Below, piece after piece: positions 7,630 to 15,959 of a stretch of DNA of 21,098 nt. Both the position numbers and the translations under genes were made by a program. The stretch covers positions 1 to 21,098 of the forward strand of contig CAYXUT010000030.1 in NCBI GenBank assembly GCA_964468005.1. Reading direction: 5' to 3'. Every line of letters starts with the position of its first letter. The first letter of the stretch is position 1. The notes under the pieces were generated by a model. That model had not been told where the DNA came from and searched no databases. It saw only the letters and a program-made list of their open reading frames with translations. Origin of the DNA: TMED8 sp964468005 (lineage in GTDB: Bacteria > Pseudomonadota > Alphaproteobacteria > Rhodospirillales > Casp-alpha2).

Positions 7630-9519
7630 ATGTTACATATCAACGACCTCGTTTACCGCATTGGCGGGCGCACTTTGTTCGATGGCGCCACGCTCCATGT
7701 GCCGGGGGGCCATAAAATTGGCCTGGTCGGACGCAATGGCACCGGAAAGACAACGCTTTTCCGACTAATACTAGGTGAGGCTACAACCGATGACGGCGCG
7801 CTTTGGGTGCGTAAAGGCATGCGCGTTGGCACCGTAGCGCAGGAGGCGCCCGGCAGTGATGAGAGTCTGATCGAGCATGTTCTGGCGGCCGATAAGGAGC
7901 TTACCGATCTTTTGGTACGCGCCGAAACGGCCGAGGATTCCTACGACATCGCCCATGTTCACATGCGCCTGGCCGATATCGGAGCCGATTCCGCGCCGGC
8001 GCGCGCGGCCCGCATCCTTGCCGGCCTCGGCTTCGATGAAGAGCAACAGGCACGACCCTGCAAAGAGTTTTCCGGCGGCTGGCGTATGCGCGTGGCTCTC
8101 GCCGCAACGTTGTTTGCCGCGCCAGATCTGCTTTTGCTCGATGAACCCACCAACCACTTGGATCTTGAAGCGACCCTTTGGCTTGAGACCTACCTAGCGT
8201 CCTGGCAGGGAACACTTGTAGTCATCAGCCATGACCGCACGCTTTTGAACACCGTGGTTAATGAGATCGCTCATCTGGAAAACCTTAAACTAACTCGGTA
8301 CGCCGGCGGCTATGATCGCTTTGAGCGTACTAGGCATGAACGCCAGGAACTAGACGCCAAGCTTCGCTCCAAACAGCAGGCTCAGCGCCGGCATATCGAA
8401 GCTTTCGTCGAGCGCTTCCGTTACAAGGCCTCAAAGGCACGGCAAGCACAAAGCCGTTTGAAGATGCTGGAGAAGATGGCTCCCATCGCCTCGGTCGTCG
8501 AGGAACGGACCGTAGCCTTCGATTTTCCGGACCCTTATCCGCTGTCGCCACCATTGGTGGCCTTGAACGGCACCGACGTGGGGTACGACGAGACACCCGT
8601 GCTACGCAATTTGGATCTCCGCATCGACATGGATGACCGTATTGCCTTGATCGGCGCCAATGGCAACGGCAAATCGACTCTGGTGAAGTTGCTGGCTGGG
8701 CGATTGAAACCAATGGCCGGCAAACTGGTCAAATCGTCAAAATTAAAAGTTGGATACTTCGCACAGCACCAAGCTGAAGAACTGACACTTTTCGAAACAC
8801 CCTACCAGCAATTGGCTAGGCTCATGCCGATGGGAACTGAAGCCAAGGTCCGTGCACACTTGGCTCGTTTCGGATTCTCAGGCGAACGCGCCGATGTCAA
8901 ATGCGGCAACCTATCGGGTGGCGAGAAGGCGCGTCTGTTATTCGCCATGACTAGCACCGAGGCACCGCATATCCTGCTATTGGATGAGCCGACGAACCAT
9001 CTCGACGTCGATGCTCGTGAGGCCTTGATACAAGCGCTCAACACCTATGACGGTGCCGTGGTTCTAGTGAGCCACGATGCCCACTTGGTTGATCTGGTAT
9101 GCGACCATCTATGGCAGGTTGCAGACGGCACTTGCCTGCCTTTCGACGGCGATCTTGAAGATTACCGCAAACAATTGGCTGAGCTGAGCCGCGCGGAACG
9201 CAGGCACGCGAGAAAAGAAGGGCGTGGTGGTTCGGCAGTCGCGCCAGGCAACCGCAAGGACGCAAGGCGTGAACGCGCACAGCAACGCGAAACCACCGCG
9301 GCACTTCGCAAGGCTATTAAAGATCGTGAAAAACAGATGGAAAAGCTCATCAAAGAACGTGCGTCCCTGGAAGCACAACTCGCTAACCCGGAGATTTATG
9401 ATGGACCAACTGCAAAATTAATGGAATTACAGGTCCGTCACGCGGATGTCAAAGCCGCACTAACCGAAATGGAAGAGACTTGGCTGGACTTAAACGAACG
9501 CCTTGAGATCACCCAATAG
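7630..9519 (+). CDS. ABC-F family ATPase, YheS-like
   Basis: A 629-residue soluble protein with two ABC domains and no membrane segment; ABC-F proteins act on the ribosome rather than in transport. Domain 1 has Walker A GRNGTGKTT (34-42), signature FSGGWRMR (147-154) and Walker B LLLLDEPTNHLD (167-178). The linker (about 225-300) has ERFRYKASKARQAQSR, typical of the P-site tRNA interaction motif region. Domain 2 has GANGNGKST (342-350), LSGGEKAR (428-435) and ILLLDEPTNHLD (448-459). The C-terminal part (about 520-629) is charged and coiled-coil-like. Length, FSGGWRMR and the ending pattern resemble E. coli YheS more than Uup or EttA. No Shine-Dalgarno is obvious before the ATG. Its role in this organism is not known. 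Confidence 0.92.
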   Translation: MLHINDLVYRIGGRTLFDGATLHVPGGHKIGLVGRNGTGKTTLFRLILGEATTDDGALWVRKGMRVGTVAQEAPGSDESLIEHVLAADKELTDLLVRAETAEDSYDIAHVHMRLADIGADSAPARAARILAGLGFDEEQQARPCKEFSGGWRMRVALAATLFAAPDLLLLDEPTNHLDLEATLWLETYLASWQGTLVVISHDRTLLNTVVNEIAHLENLKLTRYAGGYDRFERTRHERQELDAKLRSKQQAQRRHIEAFVERFRYKASKARQAQSRLKMLEKMAPIASVVEERTVAFDFPDPYPLSPPLVALNGTDVGYDETPVLRNLDLRIDMDDRIALIGANGNGKSTLVKLLAGRLKPMAGKLVKSSKLKVGYFAQHQAEELTLFETPYQQLARLMPMGTEAKVRAHLARFGFSGERADVKCGNLSGGEKARLLFAMTSTEAPHILLLDEPTNHLDVDAREALIQALNTYDGAVVLVSHDAHLVDLVCDHLWQVADGTCLPFDGDLEDYRKQLAELSRAERRHARKEGRGGSAVAPGNRKDARRERAQQRETTAALRKAIKDREKQMEKLIKERASLEAQLANPEIYDGPTAKLMELQVRHADVKAALTEMEETWLDLNERLEITQ

Positions 9520-9682
9520 GGCATGCCGCCAATTGCTGTATAGGCCTAACGGTTCGTGCCTTTCACGTCGATGCGAACGATCTACTCCGATTCCTCCATC
9601 TTCATCGTCTTGGAACAATAGGCTAAGTAATTTCGGACAGCTCGATTATGATGCCAATTGATAGTTGTTGAGATGAGTTTCG

Positions 9683-10495
9683 ATGGCGAAAAGCTACTTT
9701 GACGATGCGGGGCAGATCCATGGACCGGCACCTCCAAGCGCCCGCATTCTATCGCTAGTGCCTAGCTTGACTGAACTCCTATTCGACATTGGCCTTGGCG
9801 CTCAGGTCGTCGGGCGCACGAATTTCTGTGTCCATCCAGCCCCCGCCGTATCCAAAATTCCCAGCGTCGGCGGCACCAAACAGATCAATTTGGAAAAAGT
9901 TCTTGAACTCAATCCAAGCTATGCGTTGGTCAATATCGATGAAACGCCCAAGCCGTTGGCCCAAGAGCTGAAAGACCTGGGAATAGAGGTCATTGTCACA
10001 CATCCGATAAGCGTTACCGACAACCGTAAACTCTTTCGTTTAGTCGGCGGCGTGTTTGGAGCTTTTCCAACGGCGGAGAAGATGACTGACGCCTTCGATA
10101 CTGCTCTTGCGAACCTTCGAGGGTGTGCGAAAACCTGGCCAAAACGTCGCATACTTTATCTCATCTGGAAAAAGCCCTGGATGAGCATCTCCGCCGAAAC
10201 CTACATCGCGTCCATGCTGGCCGAAGCCAACTGGCAAATCATCAATTATCCAAGCAAAGAACGCTATCCGAAAATTACCCTAGACAACACGTTGATCGAG
10301 CAAGTTGATCTGGTACTGTTTTCCACTGAGCCCTTCCCGTTTACCGAAAAACATATCGATCAATTCCGCCAAGATTTTCCCGATCACGGCAGTAAAGCAA
10401 AACTGATTGACGCCGAAATGGTGTCTTGGTACGGCAGTCGAGCGATCACCGGATTGCGATTTTTGACTGAGTTCGCGGATGGGATCTCATCATGA
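9683..10495 (+). CDS. BtuF-like helical-backbone metal receptor lacking a signal peptide
   Basis: A 270-residue protein of the periplasmic-binding-protein fold found in vitamin B12, haem and siderophore receptors. The N-terminal lobe has RILSLVPSLTELLFDIGLG and VVGRTNFCVHP, then VGGTKQINLEKVLELNP, which are characteristic of the BtuF/FepB-like family. The C-terminal lobe includes MLAEANWQIINYP and VDLVLFSTEPFPF. Unusually there is no hydrophobic signal peptide or lipobox: the protein begins MAKSYFDDAGQIHG, so it is predicted to be cytoplasmic. GATGAG lies 5 nt before the ATG. Its stop overlaps the next MFS gene by 4 bp, and no BtuC/BtuD-type permease or ATPase is nearby. The ligand is unknown; cobalamin or a metal chelate is a family-based guess. 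Confidence 0.82.
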   Translation: MAKSYFDDAGQIHGPAPPSARILSLVPSLTELLFDIGLGAQVVGRTNFCVHPAPAVSKIPSVGGTKQINLEKVLELNPSYALVNIDETPKPLAQELKDLGIEVIVTHPISVTDNRKLFRLVGGVFGAFPTAEKMTDAFDTALANLRGCAKTWPKRRILYLIWKKPWMSISAETYIASMLAEANWQIINYPSKERYPKITLDNTLIEQVDLVLFSTEPFPFTEKHIDQFRQDFPDHGSKAKLIDAEMVSWYGSRAITGLRFLTEFADGISS

Positions 10496-11616
10496 TGACG
10501 TTCCGGCTGGCGGGATTTTACGCAACCGCTTTCGCGGTGATCGGTATTTCCACGCCATTTTGGCCGCTATGGCTGAAGTCACGCGGTCTCGGGCCGGAAG
10601 ATATCGGACTTGCCATGGCGCTCGGTATTGCTGTCAAAATCTTCGCCAACCCGCTGATTGCAGTCGCCGCCGACCGCCACGGTGAACGCAAGAGATTAAT
10701 GATCGCTCTACTCCTGGTGGCAACTCTTGTGTTCTCTCTTTTTTATTGGGCACATGATTTCTGGTCCATCGTTATCGTAATTCTCGTCTTCCAAGCATTT
10801 TGGTCACCGGCCTTGCCGCTGATGGAAACGCTTACCATGCAAACGACGAAAATAGAGCCTCTCAATTACGGCCGGATCAGATTGTGGGGTTCGGTAACTT
10901 TCATTATCGGCGCGTGGGGGATGGGAGAATTACTCAGCAAAGGGTCAGTCGACCTGGTTTATTGGGTGACGTTAGGCGCGCTGATCTTAACTTTTTTGAG
11001 CACACTAACGTTACCCGACACCCGTATTGCCAAACCGGCGGGCAAGAAACGCCCGATCCGTGACGTATTGAGCGATCGAACCTTTGTCACATTCGTCGTC
11101 GCCACAGCGTTGATCCAATCCAGCCACGGCGTATATTACACATTCGGCACCATCCACTGGCAGAGCGTCGGACATTCGGAAGCAATCATCGGCTGGCTCT
11201 GGGCAGAAGGTGTGATCGCGGAAGTCTTGCTGTTCATGTGGGGTGACAGGATCGTCAAACGCTTCGGCGCGACGCGGTTGATTGCGCTCGCTGGTATTGC
11301 CGGCTTGATCCGCTGGGCTTTGACCGGTGTCACCGATGCCCTGCCCGCCCTAATGACCCTACAGTTGTTCCATGCACTCACGTTTGGTGCAGCACATCTT
11401 GGTGCCATTCATTTTATCGCCCGCCGCATGGCCCCTTCCGTTTCTGCTACAGCACAAAGCGTCTATTCAGCCACCGTCATGGGCCTCGCCATGGGGGTGT
11501 CTGCCTGGGTTTCCGGGAAACTCTATAGCGGGTTCGGTAGCCAGGCCTACTATCTGATGGCCGTCATGGCTGGCCTGGGCGGGATGATTGCGTATGCTTT
11601 GCGCCAGCGAAGTTAG
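10492..11616 (+). CDS. MFS transporter, HcaT-like (MFS_1_like)
   Basis: A 374-residue permease with about 12 helices. It resembles E. coli HcaT, the putative 3-phenylpropionate transporter. Shared features are PFWPLWLKSRGLGPEDIG near the N-terminus, YGRIRLWGSV.FIIG in helix 5, GWLWAEGVIAEVLLF, and HALTFGAAHLGAIHFIARR in the second half. Its ATG overlaps the stop of the metal-receptor gene (ATGA), so the two proteins are co-translated and likely act together or under the same condition. The real substrate is not known; family members are linked to aromatic acids and nucleosides. Confidence 0.85.
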   Translation: MMTFRLAGFYATAFAVIGISTPFWPLWLKSRGLGPEDIGLAMALGIAVKIFANPLIAVAADRHGERKRLMIALLLVATLVFSLFYWAHDFWSIVIVILVFQAFWSPALPLMETLTMQTTKIEPLNYGRIRLWGSVTFIIGAWGMGELLSKGSVDLVYWVTLGALILTFLSTLTLPDTRIAKPAGKKRPIRDVLSDRTFVTFVVATALIQSSHGVYYTFGTIHWQSVGHSEAIIGWLWAEGVIAEVLLFMWGDRIVKRFGATRLIALAGIAGLIRWALTGVTDALPALMTLQLFHALTFGAAHLGAIHFIARRMAPSVSATAQSVYSATVMGLAMGVSAWVSGKLYSGFGSQAYYLMAVMAGLGGMIAYALRQRS

Positions 11617-11683
11617 TCAATGGAAAGAACGAATAATAGAACTTAGCGATTTCGCTGATTGAGCTCAGGGGACCCAATACTAG

Positions 11684-11845
11684 CTTTCTGTCACGGATGT
11701 CCCGGAGAAAGTCCTCGCCTATCTGGCCTTAGAGTTAGCCGGTGATTCCGATGACGCCGTGGACGTGGTCAAGAAACAGGGTCGAGAAGACAAGATCAAA
11801 ACAACGGCCTAGAGGCACAAACTCGGCGATGTCGTGTTTTATTGA
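11684..11845 (+). pseudogene. short coding-like relic with an internal stop, unidentified
   Basis: The 299-bp gap between the second MFS gene and the CitE-like gene has no intact gene. One plus-strand frame reads LSVTDVPEKVLAYLALELAG, then DSDDAVDVVKKQGREDKIKT and TA, followed by TAG at 11810-11812 and then RHKLGDVVFY before TGA at 11843-11845. The residues look protein-like on both sides of the TAG and GC is enriched at third positions, suggesting the tail of a degraded gene. There is no start codon or recognisable family, so this may be chance. Confidence 0.3.
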
Positions 11846-11915
11846 GCTTGCCTACACCGACATCTTAATTTCGACATAAGCGATGTTATGTCAGAGCTGC
11901 CAACGCCAACACAGT

Positions 11916-12803
11916 CTAATTACTGCGCTGTTTGATCGCTTCCATTCGAAGCAAAAGGTTTTTCGCACGGCGCACTACCGGCACATCAATCATTTTGTCA
12001 TCAACCTTGGTCGCCCCTTTTCCTGCGACTTCCGCTTCCGCATATGCAGCGACGACCCGGCGGGCGTGGTCGACCTCTGTTTCACTGGGCGTGAAGGCTT
12101 TGTTCAACACCGGCACAACGCTCGGGTGGATACAAGCCGCACCTTCGAAACCAAATTTTCGGGAACGCTCGGCAACTTCCCGAACGACACTCAAGTCATT
12201 GTAATCCGCTATCGTGCCCAAAATGCCAAACGGAACCAGACCCGCCGCGCGCGCCGTAATTGCCATCTGCTGCTTTGGCATCGACAGCGTGTCCTCGTCG
12301 GGCACTGCACCGATATCCAATGCAATATCCTCGCCGCCCAATACCAAGGCGAAGATGCGCCCGTCAGCTCGGGCGATATCATAGGCCTGCATGTAGGCAG
12401 CCGCTGTCTCAATCATTACCACCAGAACAGTCCCGCCCTGGGTAAGTCCGCGCGTACGCTCCAATTCGCCGACGCGCTCGGAGACCACCTGGATGTAATC
12501 GGCATCGCGCACCTTGGTGACAAACAGTCCCCGTACCCCGGCAACAACCGCTGCATCTAGGTCCAGCATCGCTTCCTCTTCGGGCGAATTGATACGTACC
12601 GTCACGTCCGCACCGGATTGACCAACACTGGCAATGGTTTCTGCCAAACCTTTTCTTGCCTCCTCACGATTGGCTACCGGAACACTGTCTTCAAGGTCGA
12701 GAATGATGACGTCGGCACCGCGCATATGAGCTTTTGCGATGAAACGCGAATTATTGGCTGGAACATACAGCTGAGAACGCCATACGGTAGGACTATCCCT
12801 CAT
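11916..12803 (-). CDS. HpcH/HpaI aldolase / CitE-like acyl-CoA lyase
   Basis: A 295-residue TIM-barrel protein of the citrate-lyase beta subunit-like (CitE) family, which cleaves or forms C-C bonds in acyl-CoA thioesters such as malyl-CoA or citramalyl-CoA. RSQLYVPAN at the N-terminus, LDLEDSVP (36-43), substrate-binding Arg70 in VRINSP, metal-binding Glu132 in MIETAAAY and Asp159 in GGEDIALDIG are all visible, so it looks catalytically intact. FGFEGAACIHPSVVPVLN is also typical. Its ATG overlaps the upstream CoA-transferase stop by 4 bp, so a CoA-thioester made by that enzyme is the likely substrate. Exact specificity is not evident. Confidence 0.88.
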   Translation of the reverse strand: MRDSPTVWRSQLYVPANNSRFIAKAHMRGADVIILDLEDSVPVANREEARKGLAETIASVGQSGADVTVRINSPEEEAMLDLDAAVVAGVRGLFVTKVRDADYIQVVSERVGELERTRGLTQGGTVLVVMIETAAAYMQAYDIARADGRIFALVLGGEDIALDIGAVPDEDTLSMPKQQMAITARAAGLVPFGILGTIADYNDLSVVREVAERSRKFGFEGAACIHPSVVPVLNKAFTPSETEVDHARRVVAAYAEAEVAGKGATKVDDKMIDVPVVRRAKNLLLRMEAIKQRSN

Positions 12804-14002
12804 ATCACCCCACGTTTGCGGAGTGACGCGATCTCATCACCGTCAAACCCTACCTCGCTGAGAACCTCCTCGGTATTACAACCGAGCTTGGGTGCAGGGT
12901 GACGGAACGTTCCCGGTGTCGCCGATAGGCGCGGGTGGATATTATGGTGCGTAGCCCAGCCCGTTTGATCGTCCGGCAAATCGATCAGCACTTCCCGGCC
13001 TTTGACATGCTCATCGGCAATAATGTCCGGTACATTGTATACAGGACCGGCCGTCACCCCGGCTTTCGTGAAAACCCTCAACACCTCATCACGGTCGCGC
13101 TCGGCCACCCAGGCTGCCACGATATCGTTAACCTCGTCGCGATTCTGGACCCGGTTGGTATTGGTGCAGAACTTAGGATCCGTGATCATGTCCTCGCGCC
13201 CTATAGCCTTGAAGACCCGCTCCGCCATTGCCTGAATAGATGCTGATAGCGCGATGGCACCACCGTTGCGGGTCGCATAGACATCTCTTGGCGCACTGGT
13301 GTTTGAGCGGTTGCCCAGGCGTTCCTTAATCTGGCCTGTCAACTCGTAGGTATAGGCTTCCGGCCCGAGAGCCGCCAATATCGGCTCCAGCAGTGAGAGG
13401 TCGACGACCTGCCCTTTGCCGCCCTTTAACTCAACCTCCCGCAACGCCACCATCGTTGCGTAGGCTCCCTGCAGGCCAGCAATCATATCTGCCAAAGCCA
13501 GCGGCGGCAGTAGGGGTGGCCTGTCGGGAAAACCGTTGCGGCTAGCAAAGCCCGACATGGCCTCCACCAGAGACCCGAATCCTGGCCGCTCGCGGTATGG
13601 TCCGGTCTGTCCGAAACCGGAAATTCGTACCATGACGAGCTTTTCATTTTGACCCAGCAATTCCTCTGGCCCGAGCCCCATTTCTTCCATGCGGCCAGGG
13701 CGGAAATTCTCAACTAGTACATCCGCGCTTTCGACAAGTTTCAGCAAGACATCCGTCGCGCCCTCGGCACGAAAATCGATGGCCAGGCTCTTCTTATTTC
13801 GGCAATAGACTTTCCAAAACGCCTCGATGCCGGCCTCAGTCCAGGCACGCAGCGGATCGCCCTTGCCAGCAGGCTCAATCTTGATCACGTCAGCACCCAT
13901 GTCGGCCAACTGCAATGACAGCATATTGCCAGCGACCAGCCGCGTCAGGTCGAGAACGCGGACACCCTCAAGCGGCCCTACATTCTTTTGATCGAATTCC
14001 AA
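12800..14002 (-). CDS. family III CoA-transferase (CaiB/BaiF type)
   Basis: Transfers CoA between a donor thioester and a carboxylic acid. GPLEGVRVLDLTRLVAGN opens the protein, followed by ADMGADVIKIEPAGKGDP, VLVENFRPG, and ALADMIAGLQGAYA, whose Asp is the expected catalytic residue (Asp172 with the start used here). The TTG at 14002 has a very strong GGGGAGG 6 nt upstream and gives 400 residues. An ATG at 14029 would add nine residues but has no Shine-Dalgarno. It is coupled by a 4-bp overlap to the CitE-like lyase and is divergent from the SDR gene. The pairing resembles mesaconate, itaconate or citramalate CoA pathways, but the substrate is unproven. Confidence 0.88.
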   Translation of the reverse strand: MEFDQKNVGPLEGVRVLDLTRLVAGNMLSLQLADMGADVIKIEPAGKGDPLRAWTEAGIEAFWKVYCRNKKSLAIDFRAEGATDVLLKLVESADVLVENFRPGRMEEMGLGPEELLGQNEKLVMVRISGFGQTGPYRERPGFGSLVEAMSGFASRNGFPDRPPLLPPLALADMIAGLQGAYATMVALREVELKGGKGQVVDLSLLEPILAALGPEAYTYELTGQIKERLGNRSNTSAPRDVYATRNGGAIALSASIQAMAERVFKAIGREDMITDPKFCTNTNRVQNRDEVNDIVAAWVAERDRDEVLRVFTKAGVTAGPVYNVPDIIADEHVKGREVLIDLPDDQTGWATHHNIHPRLSATPGTFRHPAPKLGCNTEEVLSEVGFDGDEIASLRKRGVI

Positions 14003-14117
14003 TTCGGCCCTCCCCTTCCAGGAGATCATCGATCAAGCCGATTGGCATTTCAAGCCTGCCTCTTGAGCGTCGACAGCAAATGTGCAACGGATCTTTAACA
14101 AACAAAGGAGACCTGTT

Positions 14118-14834
14118 ATGACCAGAACCGCCGTCGTAACTGGCGCCAGCCGAGGGATCGGCAAAGCCATTTTCAACCGCCTTTCATACGAGGGTTGGAA
14201 AACAATCAACCTCGACATCCTAGTACCGGAAGACCACGAAGGGAGTTGGATCGCAACCGACCTTACGAACCCCGTGTCAATTTCCAATGCATTCGAAATG
14301 CTCCGGGAAAACGGCCCGATAACCGGGCTCGTAAACAATGCCGGCGTGGCATTGGTCGACCGGTTGGAGAACTCATCACTGAATGACTTCGAGCGCACTA
14401 TGGCCATCAACCTTCGCGCACCTATGCTTTGCGCCCAAGAGGTGCTGGAGGATATGAAACAGGAACAGTTCGGACGCATCGTAAACATTGCCAGCCGCGC
14501 CATGATGGGAAAGACGCACCGCACAGCCTATGGCGCATCGAAAGGCGGCATCGCCGCCATGACCCGCGTCTGGGCGCTCGAACTGGCCGAGCACGGGATC
14601 ACGGTCAACACCATTGCTCCCGGCCCTATCGCCACCGAGATGTTCGCCCACGCTAATCCACCCGACATGCCGCGCACGCAGGAGATCATCGGCACCATTC
14701 CAGCAGGACGATTAGGGTCGCCGGACGATATCGCACAGGGCGTCGCTTTTTTTATGGATGAGCGCAGCGGCTTCATCAACGGCCAACTGCTTTATATTTG
14801 CGGAGGCATCACACTGGCGCGCGGCGGCAGCTAA
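14118..14834 (+). CDS. short-chain dehydrogenase/reductase (SDR)
   Basis: A 238-residue NAD(P)-dependent oxidoreductase with the classical SDR fold. TGASRGIG (8-15) binds the cofactor, NNAG is at 73-76, and the active site is Ser126, Tyr138 and Lys142 (YGASK). NTIAPGPIATEM and the ending GQLLYICGGITL resemble FabG-like members. I start at ATG 14118, preceded by AAAGGAG at good spacing; an upstream ATG at 14082 lacks this. It is divergent from the CoA-transferase/lyase pair with a short intergenic region, so shared regulation is plausible. A strong terminator follows. It may oxidise or reduce a hydroxyacyl or keto intermediate, but the substrate cannot be told. Confidence 0.9.
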   Translation: MTRTAVVTGASRGIGKAIFNRLSYEGWKTINLDILVPEDHEGSWIATDLTNPVSISNAFEMLRENGPITGLVNNAGVALVDRLENSSLNDFERTMAINLRAPMLCAQEVLEDMKQEQFGRIVNIASRAMMGKTHRTAYGASKGGIAAMTRVWALELAEHGITVNTIAPGPIATEMFAHANPPDMPRTQEIIGTIPAGRLGSPDDIAQGVAFFMDERSGFINGQLLYICGGITLARGGS

Positions 14835-14854
14835 AGCCTATCTATACCGGGACT

Positions 14855-14873
14855 GTGATGGCATCACTTTTTT
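14855..14873 (+). terminator. Rho-independent terminator after the SDR gene
   Basis: GTGAT-GGC-ATCAC followed directly by TTTTTT, 20 bp after the SDR stop codon. A competing hairpin GCATCA-CTTTTT-TGATGC overlaps it (14861-14878). Confidence 0.75.
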
Positions 14874-14900
14874 GATGCTTACAGGTTATTGATCAATCCC

Positions 14901-15926
14901 CTAAATTGTTGCAATCGGCGCGGTCGGGGAGCCAACTGCACCCGGCATACGCAGCGGAGGCGCGGTCAGGAAAAACCGGGACCGGCCACGTTTTCGTAAT
15001 GCGCCTGCCAATTCCGACAAATACCAGATTTCACCCAAATGAATACCCAAACGGAATAAGCAATGGCGATGCAGTGGCAGACGCGAGCCCCCACCCTGGG
15101 TATCGCCATACCCCCTGGAATCCTCGACTGCCATATTGTCGGATATAAGAGCGACAACGCCGGATTCCGTAATCCATTTCAGGATCTTGACATCATATCC
15201 ATCAAGCACGGCACCGGAAGCATGTAATTTTTTGGCGTCCGGATCGCCAGCCATGTCGAGAATCATGTCGTCCCAGCCGGTATGGAATAGACAAAAATCA
15301 CCCTCATCTACGACAATACCATCCTTCTCGAATATCTCCATCAACAGGTCGTAGCCAACGGCGACCCTTTCGTCACCAAAATGGCGGTGAAAATCGACCA
15401 GTACGCCACGTCCCTGCATGCCGCTCATCGCCATGTTCTCAACGCCGAGCGCCCCCGCGCCCATACCGTCGCGATCATGAGGTCCTTTGATATGTTCTCC
15501 CGGCTTGAAGCCGTTGTAGTAAACCATCTCCGCATCACCGTCTCCATCGGCATCGAAACGGCTACCAACATGGGCGAAGCTGTCCCATTGAGTGGAATAT
15601 TGCGAATAAAGGGTAACGCATTCATCGGAGGATACATCCATGTTGCCTTCCTGAACGGCACTCCAATCCATGTTGTAATAGGGATGGTCGCTATCCGGCG
15701 GATGGAACACGGTCCCAAATTTAGGTGGCAGGCGCTTTGGATTAACGCTGTTGCCCCCAGGTAGATCAAGGGGCATGGATAGACAAAAACATAACCCTTC
15801 CTGGATTTCCCTGGCGGCTCTTTTGCGTACCTGCGGCGTGACAAGATTCATGCGCCCGAGTTGATCGTCTTCGCCCCAGTCGCCCCATGTAGAACCTTCC
15901 GGTCTGTTGACCCATCGGTTGTTCAT
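14901..15926 (-). CDS. cyclase family protein (kynurenine formamidase-like hydrolase)
   Basis: A 341-residue member of the cyclase/metal-dependent hydrolase family (PF04199), which includes kynurenine formamidase and isatin hydrolase. TQWDSFAHVGS (about 122-132) contains the metal-site region of the longer subgroup. FCLFHTGWDD, HCLFRLGIHLGEIWYLSELA and the terminal FLTAPPLRMPGAVGSPTAPI match the family closely. ATG 15926 is preceded by GGAGGGG, so the upstream in-frame ATG at 15953 is unlikely. It lies 33 bp downstream of holC on the same strand and may be co-transcribed with pepA-holC, although functionally it fits better with the adjacent CoA-transferase, lyase and SDR genes. The substrate is unknown. 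Confidence 0.85.
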   Translation of the reverse strand: MNNRWVNRPEGSTWGDWGEDDQLGRMNLVTPQVRKRAAREIQEGLCFCLSMPLDLPGGNSVNPKRLPPKFGTVFHPPDSDHPYYNMDWSAVQEGNMDVSSDECVTLYSQYSTQWDSFAHVGSRFDADGDGDAEMVYYNGFKPGEHIKGPHDRDGMGAGALGVENMAMSGMQGRGVLVDFHRHFGDERVAVGYDLLMEIFEKDGIVVDEGDFCLFHTGWDDMILDMAGDPDAKKLHASGAVLDGYDVKILKWITESGVVALISDNMAVEDSRGYGDTQGGGSRLPLHRHCLFRLGIHLGEIWYLSELAGALRKRGRSRFFLTAPPLRMPGAVGSPTAPIATI

Positions 15927-15959
15927 ATCCCCTCCATCAGATGACCAAGCCAACCCAAT

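Noticed and set aside
9520..9682. Cobalamin riboswitch before the BtuF-like gene
   Set aside because: The 163-bp gap is short and I could not find a B12-box-like element or paired elements.
11883..12560. 225-codon plus-strand reading frame
   Set aside because: It lies antisense to the well-supported CitE-like gene and its translation looks random.
14033..14524. 163-codon minus-strand reading frame upstream of the CoA-transferase
   Set aside because: It is antisense to the SDR gene, which has a complete active site and a good ribosome site.
6388..15926. A defence system or biosynthetic island
   Set aside because: The genes are ordinary transporters, an ABC-F ATPase and acyl-CoA/hydrolase enzymes; no nucleases, toxins, integrase or synthetase modules are present.
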